Shown one piece after another: positions 53,858 to 63,713 of a DNA stretch of 64,000 nt. Each line of letters begins with the position of its first letter. The stretch's first letter is position 1. The stretch is from Agrostemma githago (taxonomy: Eukaryota; Streptophyta; Magnoliopsida; Caryophyllales; Caryophyllaceae). The notes beneath the pieces were generated by a model. That model did no database searches. It had not been told where the DNA came from and was given only the letters and a program-made list of their open reading frames with translations. Position numbers and translations under genes: made by a program. The stretch lies in the NCBI GenBank assembly GCA_958450325.1, contig OY288242.1, forward strand, positions 25,736,474 through 25,800,473, given 5' to 3'.

Positions 53858-55541
53858 ATGGGAATCGACAGATTGACTGTGATGCTGCAGGAATGGTACC
53901 GACGTTTTAGGGACACAGATAGGGTGGCTCTCAACCAGACGGGTATTACTCAGCTGTACCCGTTTCGTCAGATGCAGGTTGATCGCTATTTTCTGGATGC
54001 GTGCTTGTCTTATTGGGATGACATATATCATGTCTTTGCCTTTCCTCAAGGAGAAGTTTGCCCTTTACCCGAGGAGATTGCTACTGTGGGAGGGTGGAAC
54101 CCAATACTCGGACCTGCCATACCTTATTCAATTTATGACCCAAGGAGGAAGCTTCGAGAATTTTTGGGGCTTTCTCACAACGAGGTATCCCGTATGATAG
54201 AGGGTGATAATATTTCTCTGATCGACTTGGCTGAGAAATTCATGAATCCTCTCGATGTCCGGGTCAGACCGGCTCACAGCCGTAGGGCTTTTTCCTTTTG
54301 TATGCTCCATGTTTATGCCTTTGAGGGTCACATGGATTTATTGTCTTGTATGGGTAACGCCCGCCTCTTGACCGTGGTTGATTTGATGGAGACGGAGTAT
54401 AGCCTGGCTTGGCTGATCACGGGTGAAATCATCCAAGGCTTAGATAATCGCAAGAGGGATTCCTCGGCTCGTCTCACCGGAAGTACCCGTCTACTGCAAG
54501 TATGTTACTTTGAATTTTATTTTTCCCAATTTCTTGATTCTTTTAATTTTTTTCCGCGATTTCTCTGCTGCAGTGGGCACTCGATCGAGTCACCCTGGCA
54601 CTCGACCGAGTGCCCTCGTAAAAAGCCCCCTGTTCGTATTAAGAGGTACCACTCGATCGAGTGTCTCAGGCACTCGACCGAGTGCCCTTAGGCGGACGCC
54701 TATTTCGCCTCGGGAACTCATGTTCTGTTTCCTTTTTCAGATTTGGTTATATGAGAGGCTATCAGTGATAGATCTTCCTCTTGACGCGAGCAACTACCGT
54801 CATAACCAGGTGATGACGAGGAGACGGGCCATTGATTTTTCTCACCAGATAACCCAGAAGTATTGGGACGAGTTGTTATCTTTTCACAGTGGCCCGTTAA
54901 TTCGATGGGTAGTGCCGTGGTGGCCCATCTATCTTTGGATTGGCTTGGATCCGAGGGACAGAGCCCTGTATCAGGTAATCCTATCTTTCAGGCAGACAGT
55001 TCGTATTTGCCCGGATCGCATACTAAGGCAGTATGGATGGACCCAGCGAATCCCCGAAGTTGAAGCAGTTGTGGGTGACCCTACCCAACTGACTGATGTG
55101 ATGTGTGATACCTGGATGCAAAGATGGTACACCCGGCATACTTGGCCCGTTCCCAAATCTCGTCACTCGACCTGGGTTTCGGATTGCTATGTGAAGTGGA
55201 CTAAAGCGGGTGATGCCAAAGCCCGAGCTGCTCTGAAAGTTGATGAGGCCTTTGACCTGCTGCGAAGGGAGCAAGCAAAAGACAACAGGGGCTTCTTCGA
55301 AGAAGGAGACACTCCGGCTATCCTGGTCCGCCTAATGTCAGGTCACAAAAAGAAGCCTAAGACTCAAGTTGAAGGGTCTAGTGGTAAAGGTGCGCGGGGG
55401 AAAGTGAGCCCCCAGACTGACTTGGAGAGGAGACTGGGCCCAAAACTAGCCGTGCAGGACCGACTTAGCCCACGAGATAGGCTACCCAAGCACGTACGGG
55501 CTCGACTTGGGCCAAAGACTGTGGCAGAAGACCCGCTGTAG
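53858..55541 (+). CDS. Intact spliced antisense gene of Ogre-C (plant-mobile-domain-like)
   Basis: Exon 1 53858-54499 (214 codons), intron 54500-54740 (GT...TTTTTCAG, phase 0), exon 2 54741-55541, giving 480 residues without a stop. The start MGIDRLTVML agrees with MGIE starts in the Ogre-A and Ogre-D copies. Residues 53-80 (WDDIYHVFAFPQGEVCPLPE ... GGW) resemble the beginning of the plant mobile domain (Aminotransferase-like/PMD); further conserved blocks are DLAEKFMNPLDVRV, AFSFCMLHVYAFEGHMD, LAWLITGEII and, in exon 2, YERLSVIDLPLDASNYRH. The last 80 residues are Lys/Arg-rich and probably disordered. It has its own TATA box and an AATAAA (55786), so it looks like an independent Pol II unit opposite to gag-pol. 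Function unknown. The PMD assignment is by eye. Confidence 0.82.
54579..54683. repeat. Palindrome array in the antisense-gene intron, Ogre-C
   Basis: Copies at 54579, 54600, 54651 and 54672, spacing 21, 51 and 21 bp. All lie inside the intron 54500-54740, with CCCTCGTAAAAAGCCCCC between pairs. Confidence 0.95.
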
Positions 55542-55985
55542 AAGAAACGGGTTTGAGCTAAAGAGGTTCCTCTTGTGATTCGGGAACGCTCGCCCCCGCC
55601 CTGTCGACCTCGGGCTCCACACGACCCAAAGGATAAAGGAAAGGGCAAGATGCCTGGATATTAGCCCCTTTGTTTTATTATTTGAGTATTATTATTATTT
55701 TTTGGGTGTGATTTTTTGTGGGTGTTTTGCCGTTTTGGCGTTTTTTTTTCCTTTTTTTTTGTAATTCCCGAGTTTGTCGGTTTTTAATAAAGACGTATTA
55801 GTGAATACCGTTCCCGTCTTTTCGTTTATTGCAGTGGTTGTACCCTTTTGAGGGGTTGCCTACGTATCCACAATTAGTGGAATCAAACCAAACGTAGTTC
55901 AAAATATGATTTTTTGAAATTTTCGAAATACATCAAGACTATTAGTTCAAGATGTGCGACAGTAGAATAATTAATTCTAACTTAT
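55542..55985 (+). other. 3' UTR of the antisense gene
   Basis: Noncoding and T-rich, with a candidate poly(A) signal AATAAA at 55786-55791, about 245 bp after the stop. Confidence 0.55.
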
Positions 55986-56214
55986 TTACTTGTCTATAAT
56001 TTTTGAAAATTTATAGAAAGACAAATTTTTATAAATTCTTGCAAATGACATTGAGATGGGGTTTAGGGGTAATAGCGCTTTAACTGGTCCAAGTTGGTTG
56101 GGTTGACGAACTCGTTTTTCGTCCAAGTCTGTCAGCATCACCGCTCCCCCTGATAGGACCTTCGTGACCAAGTATGGCCCAGCCCAATTGGGTTTGAATT
56201 TACCCCTTGGGTCA
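55986..56214 (-). pseudogene. Integrase C-terminal end of Ogre-C, truncated
   Basis: Minus strand from 56214: a DPRGKFKPNWAGPYLV block, then TKVLSGGAVMLTDLDE, the same integrase tail as in Ogre-1 (465-680). A frameshift at the A run near 56116-56120 puts the last residues out of register. The rest of pol is missing: at 56215 the sequence changes to an Athila-like LTR fragment. Confidence 0.82.
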
Positions 56215-56845
56215 TGATGGTAGGGATTTGCCGTGGGTCCCCACCGTCAAGTAAAGTCCAACTAACCTAACACGTAGCTAGGGTAAGTCGGGTCGAGTCC
56301 ACGGGGACGGTAAAGAGGGTTTCGACTAAGTTTTACCTAAGAACTTGACTAGGTCTCGCGGCTAAGCTAAACTAGAATGATAAGAAGGGAATAAACTATG
56401 ACTATGACTAAGCTAGGGGTGACAACTAAGGCTAAACGAATCTATCGAACTAAAGAAATCAAACAAGGAAAGAGTAGGGTTAGGTCGGGTTCATAAGTGT
56501 AGTAGGATAGTTGGAGTAACGATGGTGCAAGGTTCACCTAGTTACTAAGGATGGTCCGCGCTCTCGGGTCAAAGACAATACCCGAATACTTATGCAAGGT
56601 CGGTCCGCGCTCTCGCGTCAAAACCCAAGTCCGCACTCTCGTGTCAAAGACTAAACCCGAATACACAAGAATTCAATCACAAGTCAAACACACAATGAGT
56701 AGAGGAAGACTAGCATGAGAAGCATGGCCACTACAACTCAAACAAGCAATTCAACAAACACATAGTGTGCCCAACATATAACTAGCAAAAAAAGATTCAC
56801 CTTTACCCACAATCAAGCCCTAATCACCCATAATCCACACTTAAT
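56215..56845 (-). mobile_element. E1: fragment of an Athila-like LTR
   Basis: Starts TGATGGTAGGGATTTG and matches 62570-63100 over about 600 bp, including GGGTAAGTCGGGTCGA and CCACGGGGACGG. On the minus strand this reads CCGTCCCCGTGG...CGACCCGACTTACCC, like the conserved 3' part of Athila LTRs (CCCTGTGG...CGACC...CTTACCA). The right border with Ogre-D is near 56840-56851 and shows no target duplication, so a deletion or rearrangement made this junction. Confidence 0.65.
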
Positions 56846-57935
56846 CACCCATAACTTGCGGGCTTTGTCTCTCTTAGCTAGCCCCGTCAATTTCGAGAGA
56901 AACCACCAAATAACGGTCCATCTAATCAAGGGCCCACCATGGAATTTTAGTTCTTCGTCCCAGTAAGTTTGGTTTATGTGATGGCTCGAGCTTATTCGCC
57001 GTTTCCTTGAGCTAATTTGGCAACTACGATATTTGGATATGCTCACCGGGGGCTTTATGATCGACAAGCGCTCGAATAACCAGATCTAAAAAAATGCAAA
57101 TTTCGTAAGCGAAATCGGGTACCGCTGGCAGGCACTCGATCGAGTGTCACGCCTGACTCGATCGAGTGGACTAGCTGAAATCAGGCAGACGGGTTTTTAT
57201 CGAAGTCACTCGATCGAGTGGCTGTCCACTCGATCGAGTGGCCCCTGTACGTCAATGTTTCGCGTTTAAAAAAAAAAAAAGCGCGAGAGGTATACCTGCA
57301 AAAGACGGGTACTTCCCGTCAATTGTCGGTCCGAGTCAAGGCTTCTAGCATCGAGGCCCGTAATAATCTCTCTGGCTGCCAGCCAAGCCGGGCTGTGACC
57401 CGTCTCCATCTGATCACTATGCCGATCAGCCTAATCTGACCCAAGCACGAGTTAGCATCCATTTTTCCCTAAAAATGTATCGATGAAGCATGCAAAAGGT
57501 AAAAGCCCTACGTCTATGGGTGGAAGTAACTCGTACGCCGCCAGAGTTCATGAACTTGTCGGCTAAGTCAAATAAAGAAACTGAATCTCCCCGCACCATA
57601 CGATCCGTCTCAACATGAGATAAGCCAAGAAAATTCCTTAATCTCCTCCTTGGGTCAGGATAAAACGGAGGAATAGCCGGACGAGCATTAGGACACCAAC
57701 CGCCAATAACAGCAATTTCTTCAGGAAGGGGGCATATTTTCCCACAAGGAAATGCGAAAACATGGTGGGTAGTATCCCAAAAGGATAGGCAAGCATCCAG
57801 AATGTGTGAATCTACCCTAAGTCGTTGGAGCGGAAATAAAGCAGTAATTCCCATCTGAGTCAGCTGAACTTTGTCTTCATCCCGGAAATACTGGGACCAT
57901 GTCTGAAGCATTGCGGTCAAATGTTCGATACCCAT
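56846..57935 (-). pseudogene. Antisense extra gene of Ogre-D, truncated
   Basis: ATG at 57933-57935 (MGIEHLTAML). Exon 1 runs to 57296, a GT-AG intron spans 57295-57086, and exon 2 starts at 57085 (IWLFERLSIIKPP). Homologous to the intact 53858-55541 gene: FWDTTHHVFAFPCGKICPLP, SLFDLADKFMN, AFTFCMLHRY. A frameshift in the A run near 57466-57470 ends the first frame early (after KWMLTRAWVRLG), and exon 2 is cut near 56846 by the junction with E1. A TATA box on the minus strand lies at 58035-58028, about 93 bp upstream. Confidence 0.8.
57134..57239. repeat. Palindrome array in the antisense-gene intron, Ogre-D
   Basis: Copies of ACTCGATCGAGT at 57134, 57156, 57208 and 57228, spacing 22, 52 and 20 bp, all inside the intron 57086-57295. 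Confidence 0.95.
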
Positions 57936-58676
57936 AGCAAGAGCTTTTTCTTAAAAGTCTAAAGGGTTTTGAGAAAAGAAAAGAAAGATTTGAGTTGAGA
58001 TATGAAAATTAAAAGCCACAAACCCTCTATTTATAATAGAAAATCCTTTCCTAATTGCCTTAGGAATAGGAATTCTCATCATGTCTCCTAATTCACATAG
58101 GCGTGGGCTCAACCCAAAAGGCTTTAGGACTCCTTTTAAGAATCTGATACAAGAATCAAGTCATCCCGAGCATTCTCATTTTCAAAATTTTGAAATTTTC
58201 AAGATTTTTCAAAAAAAAAATCTTTTTTTTATTTCCCCAGCGTGAGTCGGTGTCTCGCCTAAATGTTACTTACGAATTGCTATGTGTAAGCATACAGGTA
58301 CACCCAGACTCCAGAAGAAAGTTGCCTCATTAGGACTCCCCAGCAAAGAGCCCTAGGCAGCATTTCTACTAAGGAAACACAGGATGTGGCTGCAAACGAG
58401 CACACCCAGAGCTTCTTAGGCAAGCTCCCGCGCAGCTCCAAGATGTGATGTATCCAGATATAGGTACACCCGGGACTTACACGACAAGTTTGAATCCCCA
58501 CGGAGTTATCAGCATCAACTCAGGTATGATTTCTGTCTTATGGCTGGCGAGCCCTTCACGCAAGTCTAATGGACTATAAACGACCCGACCGGAAGTCTAC
58601 CACGTCTTAATCTTTGATTGGCCTGGTAGCTACTCTAACTTTCGCCTTGTCCAATCCTCAGTCAGAGTGGGGGCTA
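57936..58676 (+). other. 3' UTR and polypurine tract of Ogre-D
   Basis: Includes the promoter region of the antisense gene (read on minus), the conserved 3' UTR block and the polypurine tract CAGAGTGGGGGCTA ending at 58676. Confidence 0.72.
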
Positions 58677-59049
58677 TGTAGACACCCACATTTTGACTGC
58701 CAGGTGTCTATAACAGTTTGCAAAGAACACCCGATGATGATTGTTGTGTGCTAAATTTAGACCGTTTTTCCCCTCATTGAGACCCGTTTTTCCCTCGTTT
58801 TACGAGTCTTGAGTGCGATTATTGCCATATTTTGAGTAAATCTCGCATTAGCGTCCCTCTTGTGCGTTTTACGTGTTTTTGGTAGTTTTTCTATCATTTT
58901 GATAGGATTTTGCACCGAAATCACGATCGAGCTTCCACGAGCACAAGAGAAGGGAATACCGTCCAAAGAGTGAAGCACACAACTTAAAGTTTAAAGCCAT
59001 CCAATCAATCAACGAAGAATGAGACAAGAAAGAGGCCAAGAAAAATGAC

Positions 59050-59290
59050 CGGGCGAAATTTCACCCGGTGAAACACCACCGGGCGAAATTTCACCCGACG
59101 GTGAAAGCGCCTCCCGAAGATTTTCTGAGTCCTCCCCACCGGGCGAATCTGACCAGGCAAAATTTTGCCCACCGGATGAAATTTCGCCCGATGGAGAGAA
59201 GAGCCGGAAAACGCAAAAATGGAAGAAAATCTGACCGTGTGAAATTTCACCCGGTGGGAATTATCGTCAAGTCCGCAGGGCGAAGTTTCA
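59050..59290. repeat. CGGGCGAAATTTCACCCG dyad cluster
   Basis: Near-palindromes at 59050 and 59090, further partial copies near 59140, 59158, 59172, 59236 and 59277. They lie just upstream of the TATA box of the solo LTR. Confidence 0.85.
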
Positions 59291-59378
59291 CCCTATGAAG
59301 ATGCTAAGGGAGATTGTCTCACTAATGGAGCATAAAGTTTGATTTGGGCTTTAGGTTAAATACCCATTAAGAGATTAC

Positions 59379-59387
59379 TATATATAT
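59379..59387 (+). promoter_or_regulatory. TATA box of Athila-like solo LTR
   Basis: CTATATATATG about 90 bp downstream of the dyad cluster. Confidence 0.5.
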
Positions 59388-60792
59388 GTCTACCCTACTT
59401 AGTTGCCTATTACCTCTCCATTATGCTAAGGAGGGAAGACATTACACCATCCTATTAGTAGTAGTATTCTAGTAGAAAATCCTCCATAATTCTAGTAGTT
59501 TACATAGTAATTAGTAGTAGATGTACATAGTTTACATCAACAATTCTCTAGATTTCAAGTTTGTAGAAGATTATTCAAGTTTTTTTTGAAGATTTGTTGG
59601 GTTTATTGGAGGATTAGTGACAAGTTCTCCATTTTATTCATCAAAGATTCAATCTTTATTCATGATATTTTCTTATTTCTTGTAGCTCTCCATAGTTGGT
59701 ATACTTCTCTTCCACTCTCTAATCTCTAGTCTAGTTTTAATGTTATTTTCTCATCATTATCTTGTCTAGATCATATTAGTGTTGATAGTTTCATTAGATC
59801 TATTTAATATGCATGTTGTAGAGATTTTCCCCTTAGTCAATGTTTTGTTGCTTTCCATAATGATTAGTGAGTAGATTTCTTGTTGGGGAGTTTAGGGTTG
59901 AGGACTTGGACTATTTGAATTTAGGGGTAATGGTGGGTTGCTTGCATGTTGGTTTATCTTATTTATGGTGTTATGTCATTGTTGTTTTAGTCCGGCCAAC
60001 TAGACCGACCTTGACTAATTTCTATCAATATGGGAAAACTCGGGGTAGAAATTACCATGACTAGGGACTTACCCTCATTCACCGCGAAAGCGGGTTTTTA
60101 GGTGAGTTTATCAATATTGCGACAAAAACTCGATCCCCACCTTCTTAGACTCCGAGTACCGAATCCCGACTTCTCCCTAACACCTTTTCCCTAGATTGAC
60201 CACTTCTAGCTATCATCGTAGTGATTCCTCTAGTATAGACTCGACCATTAGAAAACCCCCTCTAGACATCAAACACGACACTTTAAACCCGTTATTATCA
60301 CACCGTTCCCTGTGGACCGACCTCAACTTACCACGATTACTTGTTTGTTTTTGTGTGTCATCTCGAGTCTTATAAATATTGTTTTTGATCCCCCGTCCTT
60401 CGTTAACGACCGATCCGATTGGGTGGCGATCAATGATCGGACGTAAACATGACTTAATACGCTTGATTTTGGACTCGGAATCAATAATAATTGGCGCGAG
60501 CTTTTAACGGAGTAAAATCTCACCAAACCGACCTCAAATTCAGGCCCAGTGGGTCGTTTCCAGTCAAATGAGACTAATTTGAGTCAAAACCGAGACCAGG
60601 GGCAAAACCGTCTTTTAGCGACCGGGTCATACCCCGGTCAAAGACATTACCGAGACAGAAAATCTGTCACGCGGCATTCGAGAATCCAATTTGAAGTCGG
60701 ATTCCTCACAAAAATCAGCTACAAAAACATTAAACAATTCCATAAGAGATAAAACTCGATCTCTAAGAAGGGATCCCACCCGGCTCAGACCC

Positions 60793-60900
60793 ACTCGATC
60801 GAGTGGACCAGCCACTCGGTCGAGTGAGCTCTTAAAAAAACCGCCAAATCCAACATCAGACCGGGCACTCGATCGAGTGTTGTGAACTACTCGGTCGAGT
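60793..60900. repeat. Palindrome array upstream of TATA, Ogre-D LTR
   Basis: Copies at 60793, 60814, 60867 and 60889, spacing 21, 53 and 22 bp. Confidence 0.95.
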
Positions 60901-61047
60901 GACCCTTGTTCCAGCCCTAAAAAACGGGTGTTTCTTCCCATACAAGCAAGTCTTTCCTATCCACAAGCGGAATCTCGTTTCACCCCAACCGGTTGCTTTC
61001 TTCCTTTGCAAGCAATCTATTTCCTATCCAAGTCGGGTATTTCATCC

Positions 61048-61055
61048 TATAAATA
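61048..61055 (+). promoter_or_regulatory. TATA box of Ogre-D LTR
   Basis: CCTATAAATACCCCACCCC, matching the other Ogre LTR promoters. Confidence 0.72.
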
Positions 61056-61842
61056 CCCCACCCCCGCAACATCTATTTTTCACAACATCTACGACAACTC
61101 CCGACACACATTCATTCATAACATCCCGACATCAACCCGAATCTCTAGCAACCTTAGGCAAACTATACCGGAATACCGTCCCGATCTTTCCTATAAATCC
61201 TATAAGAAAACCAAGTCAAAACCCAACATCTTAACTCCTCCTATATCCTCGTTACTCCTACGCAAGCGCCGTTACTACGAGTCCGTGATCGAGGTCGAAA
61301 TTAGCATGTAGGTTGAGGGTGTTACAAATCCCGATCTCTCTCTTTCTTCTCTTCCTTCTTCTCGTTTTTTCCCGTCGTCAAGCGTCGTTGTCGTCTTTTT
61401 TATTTTTATCGTTTCTAATATCATTATTAATATTACTACTACTATAATTAGCAATAAAAGTGTCGTCCCTAAGGATTCGATATCGACTCTATTGTCGAAT
61501 GTCGGATCTAAAGGAATCAATCAAACAAACCGTTTTCAAAAACTATTCTCGTTGATGCCGAAATAATAGTCACATAGTCCTAAAAAGACTAATACGACAT
61601 TACAACGCGGAGGGATTTATTTCGATTCAAAACAATTTCTAAACATCTTTTTTTTCCTAAAAATCGCTCTAAATATTGGATATCGATTTCGTAGTCAATT
61701 ATCAAATATTGACGAGTTTTGGAAATTTTAAGTCGGGTATAAATTGTGCCATATTTTTACATGACTTAGTGAAATTATCGGTTTTCAAAAATTAAAAGCA
61801 ACTTCGAAAATTGCTAATCGAGTCACCACTCGAACAGAGGGC

Positions 61843-62020
61843 ACTCGATCGAGTGCCATAGCCACTCGGTCGAGTGACACCCCAAAACAGAACCAGAATA
61901 CTTTTCTCGAGGACCACTCGATCGAGTGTCATACCTGACTCGATCGAGTGGCACCTCAAAATAGAAGCAAAAGGGTTTTTATGAGGCACTCGACCGAGTC
62001 CTTACATGACTCGATCGGGT
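61843..62020. repeat. Palindrome array downstream of TATA, Ogre-D LTR
   Basis: Six copies at 61843, 61864, 61916, 61938, 61988 and 62009, spacing 21, 52, 22, 50 and 21 bp. Confidence 0.95.
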
Positions 62021-63509
62021 GACCTTTATCACGACAAATCCTTGAGCCTTCAACATATTTCGAGCTTCGATAAACCTTTTTAATGACTTCGGTCAACACG
62101 TGTAAAGTCTATCACGTGTCCTAATCTTTTCAAAACCTTGCATCATATCATTTAAGTCATTCTAATCTTTTTACAAACCGTTATATCGTTACTAACTCGT
62201 TTGTTTCTATTTTGGCATTTCTTTTGTTTTATTGTACTAAAACAAATCTCACGTGCTAAAACAACTCCGACTTAGTTCAAAGATGCATTAAACGACATAG
62301 ATCAAACATAATTCACATGTTTAGTTCAAAACATTGTTTGCATATAATTCAACCGTCAAACTAACACGCGTACACCAAAAACGAACGATATCTTAGTAAA
62401 GGCCGCTAAGTGCGGGCGGGGTTGGGTGTTCTTTGTGAACTTCCCAACACGTACCCTCACCCCTTACTCAGAACCGTGGTTTCCGGATGTCCGAAACCAT
62501 TGGCATACGAGAGTCATTCAATACCCAATTTCCGATAATGTCGGAATCAGTATCGCAATGCAAAGGGACTGATGGAGGGATTTGTCGTGAATCCCACCGA
62601 TCAAATAAATAACCGGCAAAACCTAACTAGGGTAGCTAGGGTAAGTCGGGTCGAATCCACGGGGACGGTAGTGGCATATAGACCAAGGTCACCTAAAAAC
62701 GAGACTAAGTCAACGAGCTAAACTAGAGAATGGTAGAAGGAGAGAAGGCTAGACTAAGACTAAAGTACCGGAGAAACAAACAAGGAAAACGGGCTAGGAT
62801 TAGGTCGGGGTCAAAGGGGTAACGGAATGGTCAAGGAAGAGCTAGAGCGAAGGAGGTAGTAGGGTGATCTAGGTTGGTCCGGGCTCTCGCAACTTAGACC
62901 GACCTAGAGGTTCCTCATGGAACCCATCTCGGCGACACACACGACAAAGAAAGGCAAGAAAAACAAGCATTCTAACCTACTTAGTCATTCAAGCATTTCA
63001 ACAAACATGTAAATGCATCACCCAAGAGGAAACCCAAATCTTCCACCAACATTTCCAACAAACCCTTAATCATCCAATTAACACCCTAATCACCTTACTA
63101 ACCCTAGCAAGAGTACTACTCTAACATTATCAAACTACAACTAACATAAACAAGAGAAAACAACACAAACATCAAAACATACATAAACAAACTAGTGAAA
63201 ATGATGAACAACAAACAAAGATTAAAACTTGGAAGATTAAACATGAAAGATTAAAGGAAAAGAGAAAGGAAAGATTATACCAACTACAAAGGATGAAAAG
63301 GAGAACACTTGTATAGAAGAAAACCCAAATAATTCCACCAAGGTTGTCAATCTTGGATGGATTCTTCAAGAGATCCAATAATACAAGATTAAACTAAGAT
63401 TAACTACTAATTACCGACTAATCTACACTAATCTAATCTAATCTAACCTAAAGTAGTCTAGGGTTTAATGGGAAGTGAAGAACATAAGCTTTACAAAACA
63501 AGGGAAGAG

Positions 63510-63517
63510 TATATATA
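63510..63517 (-). promoter_or_regulatory. TATA box of E2 LTR
   Basis: Minus strand ACCCTATATATAC, about 60 bp downstream (in its own direction) of the CCCGATCGGG array. Confidence 0.55.
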
Positions 63518-63573
63518 GGGTTACAAATGGAAGGGAGAAGAAAGAAAGGAAATGCGGGCAGCAGCAGCACGGT

Positions 63574-63713
63574 CCCGATCGGAAAGGGAAATCCCGATCG
63601 GGAAACTTCAACTTTCCCGATCGGGAATATGCCAACCCGATCGGGAAAGCTCCACAGTGGCGTCCCTAATCGTGCACTCCATCCCGATCGGGTTTGAGGC
63701 CTTCCCGATCGGG
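63574..63713. repeat. CCCGATCGGG palindrome array in E2
   Basis: CCCGATCGG(G) at 63574, 63593, 63616, 63636, 63683 and 63704, spacing 19, 23, 20, 47 and 21 bp, mostly as TTCCCGATCGGGAA. GGGATCGGG-like words continue to about 63845. Confidence 0.93.

Larger units (their letters stand above)
21226..56214 (-). mobile_element. Ogre-C: 3' half of an Ogre/Tat element with nested insertions
   Basis: Minus strand: integrase end (56214-55986), antisense gene (53858-55541, plus), 3' UTR with a MULE MITE, polypurine tract (52505-52492), 3' LTR starting at 52491 and ending at 21226. The LTR is split by Tek-1 (22323-34626) and Tek-F (35846-52015, itself split by Retand). Removing these and one copy of each target duplication leaves an LTR of about 2782 bp, matching the 2738-bp LTR of Ogre-A. 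The left end is inserted in a LINE; expected target duplication GGATG (21221-21225). Confidence 0.85.
58742..60432 (+). mobile_element. Athila-like solo LTR (1691 bp)
   Basis: TGTTGTGTGC...GGTGGCGATCA with TG/CA ends and the 5-bp target duplication ATGAT (58737-58741 and 60433-60437). No internal region, hence a solo LTR. The 3' part (60301-60345) has TCCCTGTGGACCGACCTCAA and CTTACCACG, typical of Athila LTRs. Upstream of a TATA box (59379-59387) is a cluster of CGGGCGAAATTTCACCCG dyads (59050-59290). Confidence 0.85.
56846..62569 (+). mobile_element. Ogre-D: 3' part of an Ogre/Tat element, plus strand
   Basis: Truncated antisense gene (minus), 3' UTR, polypurine tract and LTR starting at 58677. 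The LTR contains an inserted Athila-like solo LTR and is cut at 62570 by E2. It points away from Ogre-C, so the two 3' halves lie back to back. Confidence 0.83.
58677..62569 (+). repeat. LTR of Ogre-D (interrupted, 3' end missing)
   Basis: Starts TGTAGACACCCAC; 58677-58741 and 60433-62569 belong to it. After the insertion the LTR resumes with ATGATCGGACG, matching the Ogre-A LTR near 11842. It ends abruptly at 62569, in the block where the Ogre-A LTR has about 200 bp left. Confidence 0.85.

Noticed and set aside
60899..61311. Open frames of 111 and 127 codons in the Ogre-D LTR around the TATA box
   Set aside because: They straddle the promoter and are not kept in the Ogre-A LTR.
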